Below, one piece after another: positions 1-5,662 of a DNA stretch of 7,513 nucleotides. Within the stretch, counting starts at the first letter, position 1. Each line of letters opens with the position of its first letter. Location: NCBI GenBank assembly GCA_913056285.1, contig CAJXNE010000103.1, positions 1-7,513 on the forward strand, in the 5' to 3' direction. The notes under the pieces were generated by a model. The model saw only the letters and a program-made list of their open reading frames with translations, ran no database searches and was not told the DNA's origin. The DNA comes from an uncultured Zetaproteobacteria bacterium. Its GTDB lineage: Bacteria > Pseudomonadota > Zetaproteobacteria > Mariprofundales > Mariprofundaceae. The position numbers and the translations under genes were made by a program.

Positions 1-106
1 AAGGCCAGTAATCACTTTTAGCCTTAGCATATCCTTCATTATATCCACTATTCCTACCTTCGCTTCTACCGGCATTTTTTGCTGCTTGTGCTAAAAATAA
101 AGACAT
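1..106 (-). CDS. Small unknown protein, N-terminal part only (runs off the left edge)
   Basis: Read leftwards from an ATG at 106-104, 35 codons stay open to the window edge. The start is fixed by a near-perfect Shine-Dalgarno (AAGGAGG on the minus strand, 112-118) five bases upstream. The visible peptide starts MSLFLAQAAKNAGRSEG and is then rich in Gly, Ser, Asn, Tyr and Lys, with no membrane span in view. It begins 24 bases after the stop of the DotA/TraY-like remnant on the same strand, so it is probably the next gene of the same transfer-type operon. I do not recognise the family; the function is unknown. The strong ribosome site and the open frame make it a real gene. Confidence 0.6.
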   Translation of the reverse strand, partial: MSLFLAQAAKNAGRSEGRNSGYNEGYAKAKSDYWP

Positions 107-111
107 CTAAT

Positions 112-118
112 CCTCCTT
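112..118 (-). promoter_or_regulatory. Strong Shine-Dalgarno of the left-edge gene
   Basis: On the minus strand the sequence reads AAGGAGG, five bases before the ATG at 106-104. It is the best ribosome site in the left part of the window and is the main reason for accepting the short partial gene. Confidence 0.65.
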
Positions 119-130
119 CTTATGTTAAAA

Positions 131-613
131 TTATCTATTTTCTCCACCATCAACCTGAGTCCCCTCTTTCTTATCATCAGGATTAGGTTTATCCTTAGGT
201 GGCGGCTTACCCTGCATAGCACTAGCCTGAGCCAACTGACCAGTAGAGCCCTTCGCAGTAGAAGCAACACCAACAAACGCCTGATTAGCTTTGCTCTCAC
301 CAAGATCATTAGCAACATCACCAACCCATTTGAAAATCTGGTTTGTGAAGCCCATCACAATCTCCCATATCGTAAACGTTACAACAAGTATGGCTGCGGT
401 CAGAATAGTAAGCCTACCAGCCCATCCTAACATAGTTGATGTAATGGCTTCATTCATTGCCGGTAATGTAACAGCCATAACAAACTGACCAACAGCCTCA
501 GTCGCTTCCACGGCAAATGCAAATGCAATCAACATAACCAATGGCTGAGCCATCAGCCTCATGATGAGCATGAAGGCCTTGCCTGATACTTGAGAATGTG
601 GGCATGCGAGCAA
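131..613 (-). pseudogene. DotA/TraY-like conjugation membrane protein, C-terminal remnant
   Basis: An open frame of 160 codons (TTG at 613; first ATG at 571) encodes two hydrophobic segments, about residues 14-48 and 68-88. An amphipathic stretch follows (FTNQIFKWVGDVANDLGES, about 89-107), then a Gly/Ala-rich region and a charged Pro/Lys/Asp tail. This order resembles the C-terminal end of DotA/TraY proteins, the large inner-membrane components of type IVB secretion and IncI-type conjugation systems. Full-length members are usually several hundred to about 1000 residues, so most of the N-terminal part is missing. Upstream in the same frame there is a TAA within about 50 bases, and neither TTG 613 nor ATG 571 has a convincing ribosome site. 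I infer a 5'-truncated gene left by deletion or recombination at the edge of an integrated element. Family assignment is by eye; a TrbL-like protein is an alternative. Confidence 0.6.
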
Positions 614-663
614 CCTGCCAGCAGGTAAAAAAGCAAATTGCCAGCAGATTTACGGGTTGTCAT
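559..663 (-). CDS. Tiny lipoprotein-signal-like reading frame (doubtful)
   Basis: A 34-codon frame (ATG at 663-661, TGA at 561-559) starts MTTRKSAGNLLFYLLAGCS. Basic residues followed by a short hydrophobic run and LLAGC are what a lipoprotein signal with a lipobox looks like, with Cys18 as the would-be lipidated residue. The frame then continues only 16 residues and overlaps the start of the DotA/TraY-like remnant in another frame. I see no ribosome site before it. It may be the 5' stump of a lost transfer-region lipoprotein fused out of frame to the DotA/TraY tail, or chance. Confidence 0.2.
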   Translation of the reverse strand: MTTRKSAGNLLFYLLAGCSHAHILKYQARPSCSS

Positions 664-677
664 GTTTTTGCAGGGTT

Positions 678-698
678 CAAAGGGGCGCAGCCTCTTTG
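678..698. repeat. Hairpin-forming inverted repeat
   Basis: Nine pairs can form (CAAAGGGGC against GCCTCTTTG, one G-T wobble) around a three-base loop. No T-run follows on either strand, so it is not a standard terminator. It lies between the alpA gene and the DotA/TraY remnant; a regulatory or element-end role is only possible. Apart from this hairpin and the doubtful small frame, 614-817 shows nothing I can support. Confidence 0.35.
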
Positions 699-817
699 CC
701 AGATGTCTCTTGCGCGAAGCTGCAAGCGACTACTCTGGCTGTTTGTATGTATCCGACAAATCAGCGGTATGAAAGGACAGCTATGCAATAAAAATGCCGA
801 GGCGATATGATGAACGA

Positions 818-1021
818 TCAACATACCCAGTCTCCGCTGCTAACATCATCAATCAGCTTCCATATATCCTCAGCCTTCCATGCCGTTGTTTGCGTGCTGA
901 GTTTAACAGGTTGCGGATACCGGCCTGATTTCACGCCAGCCCACCAGGTCGACCGTGAAACAGGGAAGACAGCCAGAATATCTTTGAGTCTGATAAATCC
1001 AATTTGCGGCAGTTCATGCAT
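818..1021 (-). CDS. AlpA-family excisionase / transcriptional regulator
   Basis: The 67-residue product fits the Phage_AlpA family: short winged-helix DNA-binding proteins related to P4-type AlpA and Xis. They act in the cytoplasm to switch on integrase genes or direct excision of prophages and islands. Family features are the N-terminal IRLKDIL segment (about 10-16), the VSRSTWWAGVKSGRYPQPVKL block (about 20-40), which carries the recognition helix and wing, and TTAWKAEDIWKLID (about 44-57). I chose the ATG at 1021, preceded by a weak purine-rich AGGGGG, because homology starts right after it; an in-frame extension to 1126 adds hydrophobic residues foreign to the family. It faces the same way as the transfer remnant and marks a mobile-element edge. 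No integrase gene is next to it, which is unusual and fits a decayed or rearranged element. Confidence 0.85.
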   Translation of the reverse strand: MHELPQIGFIRLKDILAVFPVSRSTWWAGVKSGRYPQPVKLSTQTTAWKAEDIWKLIDDVSSGDWVC

Positions 1022-1341
1022 AAAGCACCCCCTGCCGGGCAGCCGGAAATATCGGTAATCGAGTTCGTAAAAGAGTAACATTGCGCATAGCGCGGCATAA
1101 CCTATACACTTTTTTGAACAAACCACAACGAGTTTTGTTTCATTATGACACAGCTTTTATAGACACAATTGCCAAAACGGTTATATTGTAGCTATTAGCT
1201 GGTAACGAATTAATTTATTTGAAGAAATGAGCAAACAGTAATCTGACGGTACTTTTGACGGTATATTTCAAAACCGAATAGTATTTGTTCTTATATTACA
1301 ATATATTAGTAACACTTTAAGACTCCGGCCTTCACCAACAA
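1022..1341. other. Non-coding region upstream of alpA
   Basis: This AT-rich 320-bp stretch has no convincing gene on either strand. It should contain the alpA promoter, reading leftwards: a weak minus-strand candidate is TTGTGG, 16 bases, then TATAGG, near 1090-1120, and a small palindrome GCGCATAGCGC lies just downstream of it. It also contains the tandem TGACGGTA repeat at 1244-1263. I looked for a tRNA gene that might serve as an integration site and found none. Confidence 0.4.
1244..1263. repeat. Tandem TGACGGTA direct repeat (possible recombinase arm or regulator site)
   Basis: TGACGGTA occurs at 1244-1251 and again at 1256-1263, a 12-base period. Short direct repeats near the end of an element and upstream of an AlpA gene are typical of arm-type sites for tyrosine recombinases or of excisionase binding sites. 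Both the association and the function are inferred; only the repeat is seen directly. Confidence 0.5.
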
Positions 1342-1374
1342 GCCCCATTGAATATGAATCATATTCAATGGGGC
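1342..1374. repeat. Perfect 33-base palindrome (16-bp arms, 1-base centre)
   Basis: GCCCCATTGAATATGA is followed, after a single A, by its exact reverse complement. All 16 pairs match. There is no T-run on either side, so a classic terminator is unlikely. It sits between the mobile-element edge and the MITE-like insertion. Possible roles are a dimeric regulator site, two element ends placed head to head, or a structured recombination site. Weak flanking symmetry exists too, with GGCC at 1327-1330 and at 1381-1384. Confidence 0.75.
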
Positions 1375-1585
1375 GCGTTAGGCCTTTATGAAATCCATCA
1401 TGCACAATGTCCACCACTTTCGCGTTAGACCTGCATGCAACCGGCCAATATATGACCATGCTGGAGAACTCCACGGAAAGGGTGAAGTCCTGTTTCCAGA
1501 ACCCGAGAGTGAAATCTGCCGCTTAGAGACTATTCGCCACCGGATCATTGGTGCGTTTTTCTTTAGGTTTTGTTGGTAAAAGACC
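1375..1585. other. Unassigned stretch, perhaps a decayed gene
   Basis: This 211-bp segment has several short open frames and no clear winner. On the plus strand, 1407-1526 could encode 39 residues starting MSTTFALDLHATGQYM, and 1388-1579 could encode 63 residues in another frame. On the minus strand a frame enters from the neighbouring repeat element. None has a good ribosome site or a recognisable domain. It may be the remnant of a gene interrupted by the insertions on either side. Confidence 0.3.
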
Positions 1586-1892
1586 AGGGCCTGTTCACAC
1601 GCGTTTGATCGAAGCGCTGCTGTCCCAAATGAGGCCAGACAAGGCGCGATGAGTGAAGTTTGGTGAATCCAAATAAACGACGACAAGGTGAATTGCGCCT
1701 GAGCAAGAGAAGGCCCCCTGGGGGAGCAACGCTGAATGGCCTCATTTGGGGTGCAGCCCTGCGGGAAATGCCATTTTTGCACGCTGCTGCGTTATTTCTC
1801 GCTGATGTGCATTCAGCATATTGCGCTCGAAATGCCTTGTAGCGCAACAAACTAGCTATTTCGCTACGGCCAAACACGTGTGAACAGACCCT
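1586..1892. mobile_element. MITE-like non-autonomous element with terminal inverted repeats
   Basis: The ends are imperfect inverted repeats: the left end 1586-1607 begins AGGGCCTGTTCACACG and the right end, read inwards from 1892 to 1871, begins AGGGTCTGTTCACACG, with 20 of 22 bases matching and weaker similarity for about eight more. The 307-bp body carries further inverted repeats and no transposase-like frame; reading frames inside it look like chance. The size, ends and structure fit a miniature element mobilised in trans. The end sequence could suit an IS5-type transposase, but that is a guess. I see no clear target duplication: TA follows the right end while CA precedes the left. It ends 57 bp upstream of gspC and could separate that operon from its old promoter or supply a new one. 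Confidence 0.75.
1624..1750. repeat. Internal inverted repeat of the MITE-like element
   Basis: CCCAAATGAGGCC at 1624-1636 is exactly complementary to GGCCTCATTTGGG at 1738-1750, 101 bases apart. A smaller palindrome, CCCCCTGGGGG, lies between them near 1714-1724. The element could therefore fold into a long branched stem as single-stranded DNA or as RNA. Confidence 0.65.
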
Positions 1893-1934
1893 AATGATTA
1901 CTAAGCGATAGTAAACCGCTAGCGTATGGATTCT

Positions 1935-1941
1935 GGAGGAG
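1935..1941 (+). promoter_or_regulatory. Shine-Dalgarno of gspC
   Basis: GGAGGAG lies eight bases before the ATG at 1950 and supports that start. The 57 bp between the right end of the MITE-like element and the ATG has no clear -35/-10 pair. Confidence 0.7.
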
Positions 1942-1949
1942 TTTGAATC

Positions 1950-2831
1950 ATGCGTCGGTTACACACTATCGGGAATATCCCTTTATTCAGTGAAGTCATA
2001 TTGATTGCTGCATTGGCATGGATGGTTTCCGGCTGGTTGCTGCCTATCAATCCTCCATCTCCTTCCCACCAACATCTGAAAATGGCAGATGCAACGCAAA
2101 CGCTTCCGAATTTGGCCAGTCTGGTGTCTGTGCCATTATTCGGGAAGCTCAGCACCATTGTTCAGCCCGGCAGAACGGTGGTGCATACGCCAAAACCGAT
2201 CACATTAAGTCCATTAAAAATCAAACTGTTGGGCACTGTCGTTGCAGAAGAACATGCCGCTGCAATCATCGCCTTGGCTGCCGGGCGTGAACAGCGGGTG
2301 TTCTTTATCGGCGACAGTATTCAGCCGGGCGTTGTACTCAAAACAATCGAGGCCGAAGCGATTGTGGTTGAACGGGGTGGTAAGCTGGAAAGAATTTCAC
2401 TGGAACAAGGTGCCAAACTGAGTGCAACGCCCACGCCCTCAAACAGCATAGTATCAAAGACAGCAGGCCCGCCAGCTCGATCCATGCGCAGACCACCCAT
2501 TCCCTCTCAACCCATACGCAAACAAATGAACCGCAATCATTTACAGAAACAGCTGCAGGATTTCCCCGCCCTGCTGTCTCAGGCGAGGGTGATGCCCCAT
2601 ATGAATAACGGCAAACCTGAAGGATTCACTATCTCCGAGATTGCGCCGGGCTCGTTGTATCAACAAGCCGGCTTACTAAACGGAGATATTATTCTCAGCG
2701 TTAATGGCAAACGCATTAGTGATGCCAGACAGGCCATGGGCATGTATCAAACGCTAAAAAGTGCTGCGGCTATTGATCTTGAACTGCTTCGTGCCGGCCA
2801 GCTTCGTCAGATTCATTATGATATCCGCTAA
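1950..2831 (+). CDS. gspC: Type II secretion system protein GspC (PDZ type)
   Basis: The 293-residue product has the GspC layout. A short cytoplasmic N-terminus is followed by one membrane anchor (about 13-32) and a periplasmic homology region (about 60-155) with the pattern VPLFGKL and LKIKLLGTVVAEEHAAAIIA. A Pro/Ser-rich basic linker (about 160-195) leads to a C-terminal PDZ domain (about 200-290) with ISEIAPGSLYQQAGLLNGDIILSVNG as core, split here as 228-240 and 241-253. GspC sits in the inner membrane and binds the secretin GspD through the homology region; the PDZ domain is linked to substrate choice. Length is normal. The ATG has a strong GGAGGAG. In many systems gspC is followed by gspD; here gspA and gspB follow after 14 bp and no secretin gene is in view. 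Confidence 0.9.
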   Translation: MRRLHTIGNIPLFSEVILIAALAWMVSGWLLPINPPSPSHQHLKMADATQTLPNLASLVSVPLFGKLSTIVQPGRTVVHTPKPITLSPLKIKLLGTVVAEEHAAAIIALAAGREQRVFFIGDSIQPGVVLKTIEAEAIVVERGGKLERISLEQGAKLSATPTPSNSIVSKTAGPPARSMRRPPIPSQPIRKQMNRNHLQKQLQDFPALLSQARVMPHMNNGKPEGFTISEIAPGSLYQQAGLLNGDIILSVNGKRISDARQAMGMYQTLKSAAAIDLELLRAGQLRQIHYDIR

Positions 2832-2845
2832 AACCCCGAATTAGC

Positions 2846-4744
2846 ATGTATCGGGAACATTTTTACCTGAAGGAACTGCCATTTTCGATAGCGCCCAACC
2901 CGCGCTATCTTTATCTCACGCATCAACATCAGGAAGCGTTAGCTCATCTAATCTACGGGCTAAATAGCGCCGGTGGCGTGATTCTGCTGACCGGTGAAGT
3001 GGGCACCGGGAAAACCACTCTCAGCCGCAAACTACTTGAAAATATACCGGACAATATCGATATCGCATGGATCGTGAACCCACGCCTTTCGGTCGAAGAA
3101 TTATTAGCGGCCATTTGTGATGAACTCATGATCAATTACCCGAAGGGCAATTGCAGCATCAAAATCTTTACCGATCTGATCAGTAACCGCCTGATTCAGG
3201 CCCATGGCCGAAACCACAATGTGGTACTGATTATTGATGAGGCGCAAAATCTTTCGCCCGAAGTGCTGGAACAATTGCGTCTACTGACCAATCTGGAAAC
3301 CAGTGAACGCAAACTGTTACAGATTGTACTGCTGGGCCAGCCGGAACTGAAAACGATGCTGGAACGCAGCGATTTAAGACAGCTGGCCCAACGCATCACC
3401 GCCCGTTATCATCTGCATGAATTGAGCCGGACTGAAACCGGCAAATATATTCATCACAGACTGGCTGTAGGCGGGTGCGACAGACCGGTGTTCTCACCCC
3501 GGGCAATAAAGCTGATTCACCGCATTAGTCACGGCACTCCGCGTCTGATCAACCTGATATGTGATCGCGCCATGTTAGGCGTTTACAGCGCTGGCGGCAG
3601 TATGGTCTATCCAAAACATGTGCGCCAGGCCAGCCTCGAAGTACTCGGCAAAACTGATGTTCTAAAGCGGCCCCTGTTCATCCCCGTAAGCATCGCTTTA
3701 TTACTCATGGCTGGCGGTATTTTTGCAACGGGTGCATGGAAACAGCTTGCAACAGAGGAGCGCCCACGGGCAGTAGAACTAAAGCTGGCAGTGCCACCTT
3801 CCCAGACACTGGAAGTAAAAACAGAAAGCCAGGCGATCAACGCTGCATCGACAGAGCCAATACCATCAACACCGGAATTGGCTCAAGCTCCCAACCCTGA
3901 ACCTTTCAACGAAACACCACCGGAAACCGAATCAGCCACTGGCGTACAGATGGAAACACCGCCGACTCAACCGACGGAGGTGGCTCCGTCTCTCAGAAAT
4001 AATACCGTCAGAAATATTACTATAGCAAGGACTCAGTCGAAGGAAATTATCACCGAGCCAGCAAAAAAAGATATCTCAGCCAGTCCGTCTGTAGCAGAAA
4101 AAGATATGACCATCCCTCAACCTCAAGATACCCCATGGAATGTCATTGAAAAAACCGGCAGTAAAATACTAGCGTTCGAGACTTTGGCCGATATCTGGCA
4201 CAGTAGTATAACTTCGAAATCTGGAGATCCGTGTAATCAACTGACCGACAGCAACTTAGCGTGTCTGGAGCAAAACGCGAATATCTGGTTGATACGACAA
4301 ATCAATCGACCTACGATATTCCAGTTCACCGGACAGGATCATGCCAGCCACTATGGTGTCATCCGGTTCATCTCACATGGGCACGCAGTTATCCAGTTGG
4401 GCCAACAGCAATGGCGTGTAACGCTGTCTGAACTGAAGCAATATATGCAGGATCAAATATTTATAATCTGGAACAAACCGCCTGGATACCAGTCAGACAT
4501 CCAGTTGGGAGACAGCGGGAAGGCTGTAGAATGGTTGGCCCGCCAGCTGGATCACATTCAAGGCACTATGATCCCGCCCAGACACTTCCACAGTTTGGAT
4601 GAAATACTGATGGAGCGTCTGAAAGACTTTCAGAAATCGGAAGGCATACCGCCAGATGGCATTGCTGGCACCATGACGATAACTCGTATCAATGAGCGCA
4701 TTGGTCTGGACATTCCACGTTTGAAGCAAGAGAAAAAACGCTAA
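2846..4744 (+). CDS. gspA: GspA/ExeA-type AAA+ ATPase with periplasmic peptidoglycan-binding end
   Basis: GspA/ExeA works with GspB in the inner membrane to remodel or bind peptidoglycan so the T2SS secretin can assemble. The 632-residue product opens with the family signature MYREHFYLKELPFSIAPNP. Walker A is GEVGTGKT (50-57), Walker B is VVLIIDEAQ (126-134), and a sensor-like LLGQPEL (162-168) precedes likely Arg-finger residues near 178-184. One membrane span lies at about 278-297, then a Pro/Thr/Glu-rich periplasmic linker (about 300-430), a C39-peptidase-like domain (about 440-543) and a peptidoglycan-binding repeat (about 551-617, with FQKSEGIPPDGIAG). It is longer than the roughly 550-residue Aeromonas ExeA, mainly because of the linker. 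The ATG lacks a clear ribosome site and lies 14 bp after gspC, suggesting translational coupling. Its TAA overlaps the gspB start by one base. Confidence 0.9.
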   Translation: MYREHFYLKELPFSIAPNPRYLYLTHQHQEALAHLIYGLNSAGGVILLTGEVGTGKTTLSRKLLENIPDNIDIAWIVNPRLSVEELLAAICDELMINYPKGNCSIKIFTDLISNRLIQAHGRNHNVVLIIDEAQNLSPEVLEQLRLLTNLETSERKLLQIVLLGQPELKTMLERSDLRQLAQRITARYHLHELSRTETGKYIHHRLAVGGCDRPVFSPRAIKLIHRISHGTPRLINLICDRAMLGVYSAGGSMVYPKHVRQASLEVLGKTDVLKRPLFIPVSIALLLMAGGIFATGAWKQLATEERPRAVELKLAVPPSQTLEVKTESQAINAASTEPIPSTPELAQAPNPEPFNETPPETESATGVQMETPPTQPTEVAPSLRNNTVRNITIARTQSKEIITEPAKKDISASPSVAEKDMTIPQPQDTPWNVIEKTGSKILAFETLADIWHSSITSKSGDPCNQLTDSNLACLEQNANIWLIRQINRPTIFQFTGQDHASHYGVIRFISHGHAVIQLGQQQWRVTLSELKQYMQDQIFIIWNKPPGYQSDIQLGDSGKAVEWLARQLDHIQGTMIPPRHFHSLDEILMERLKDFQKSEGIPPDGIAGTMTITRINERIGLDIPRLKQEKKR

Positions 4745-5535
4745 TGTCTTATATTCTCGATGCACTAAAAAAATCCGACCAGCAACGCAGCCGCATTACA
4801 ATGTCTGATGAGGCTCCTGCATATGTAGCGCAGGAAACATCCGGCACATTTCGCTATGGTCTACCACTCATACTGCTGATTATTGCACTGGCCACCGGAT
4901 GGTTTTTCATCTATTTCCAGCGGCCAGCCATACATCAAACACTGCCTTCTGCCACAGAACCCGCACCAGAAACAATCAGCCCCACAACACAGGTGCCGCT
5001 CAAGAAAGCCGACCATCATAAGGGCAGCATCCGTACACCCGGACTCCATCAGAACCAGCTTGCGAACGGCGCCCCCGAAGTATCCAGAACACCACTGGCC
5101 GAACAGCATGCAAACCATGTTCCTATCAATATACCTGAATCGAATACGAGTATGCCAAACATAACGAAGCCGGGGACAACCACATCGGAACAATTGCCTG
5201 TATTCAAACCGATCACGCCCGTATCTCCTGTCAGCAGAGCTAACGCCCAAATAAGCGAAATGCCTGATAACCACGCTCAGGTTTCTGCCGCTGAATCAGG
5301 CATCAGCTCATTAAAAGATTTGCCCGTTTCTGTGCAACAGTCTCTGCCCACCATCAACATCGAAGGCCATATTTACGATGACAATCCAGCCGCCCGCATG
5401 GTCATCATCAATGGCAAAATCCGCAGAGAAAAACAGTCGCTCGGTGCCATGCTAAAACTGGAAGAAATCACCCCGAACGGAGTTATCCTGAGTTATCAGG
5501 GACATGTTTTTCATATGGGTGTATTTGAGAGATAG
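4744..5535 (+). CDS. gspB: Type II secretion system assembly protein GspB/ExeB
   Basis: The 263-residue product begins MSYILDALKKSDQQR, the hallmark N-terminus of GspB/ExeB. A membrane span follows at about 38-58, then a long, low-complexity Pro/Thr/Ser-rich periplasmic linker (about 60-185) and a C-terminal GspB domain (about 188-261) with LPTINIEGHIYDD and MVIINGKIRREKQSLGA. GspB forms a complex with GspA and contacts secretin assembly in the periplasm. The ATG overlaps the gspA stop (TAATG), the usual sign of translational coupling and shared stoichiometry. The linker varies widely in the family, so length is unremarkable. It is the last gene of the gsp group here; no terminator with a T-run is visible after it. 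Confidence 0.9.
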   Translation: MSYILDALKKSDQQRSRITMSDEAPAYVAQETSGTFRYGLPLILLIIALATGWFFIYFQRPAIHQTLPSATEPAPETISPTTQVPLKKADHHKGSIRTPGLHQNQLANGAPEVSRTPLAEQHANHVPINIPESNTSMPNITKPGTTTSEQLPVFKPITPVSPVSRANAQISEMPDNHAQVSAAESGISSLKDLPVSVQQSLPTINIEGHIYDDNPAARMVIINGKIRREKQSLGAMLKLEEITPNGVILSYQGHVFHMGVFER

Positions 5536-5662
5536 CTGGTTATTCAGGGATTTCATTACTGAAGAATCAGATTAATGTTTCACATCTTTCCAGAACGCGA
5601 CTTGCGTCGCTATCGAATAAAATAGAATAGCCGCTGAAACATCTGCATGGCATATTTCCGGC
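5536..5662 (+). other. Intergenic gap after gspB with a small hairpin
   Basis: The 127-bp gap carries one compact hairpin, GCGAC-TTGC-GTCGC at 5597-5610, followed by A/T-rich sequence but no T-run, so it is at best a weak terminator. A 16-codon frame starting at 5575 (MFHIFPERDLRRYRIK) has no clear ribosome site and is probably chance. The gap marks the likely boundary between the gsp group and the next transcription unit. Confidence 0.35.

Noticed and set aside
122..488. Plus-strand open frames opposite the DotA/TraY-like remnant
   Set aside because: They lack ribosome sites and recognisable domains, and the minus-strand frame has a clear membrane-protein composition; they are antisense shadows.
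598..1058. Plus-strand open frames overlapping alpA and the hairpin region
   Set aside because: The alpA family match on the minus strand explains 818-1021; the plus-strand peptides have erratic composition and no domain.
1022..1126. N-terminal extension of AlpA to 1126
   Set aside because: The added residues are hydrophobic and unlike AlpA proteins, whose homology begins just after the ATG at 1021.
1342..1374. Palindrome as a rho-independent terminator
   Set aside because: The stem is long but no T-run follows on either strand and no gene clearly ends into it.
1022..1585. tRNA or tmRNA gene as integration site
   Set aside because: I looked for cloverleaf-like arms and a GTTCGA-type T-loop next to the element edge and saw none that fit.
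1378..1877. Minus-strand open frames of 104 and 134 codons crossing the MITE-like element
   Set aside because: They cross the element's terminal repeat into unrelated flanking DNA and have no domain; they are typical spurious frames in repeat elements.
4861..5274. Minus-strand 137-codon frame inside gspB
   Set aside because: It is antisense to the low-complexity linker of a well supported gspB and has a Cys/Arg-rich composition typical of shadows.
5575..5625. 16-codon leader-like frame between gspB and the 4Fe-4S gene
   Set aside because: No clear ribosome site and no run of a regulating amino acid; its hairpin lacks a terminator T-run, so attenuation is not supported.
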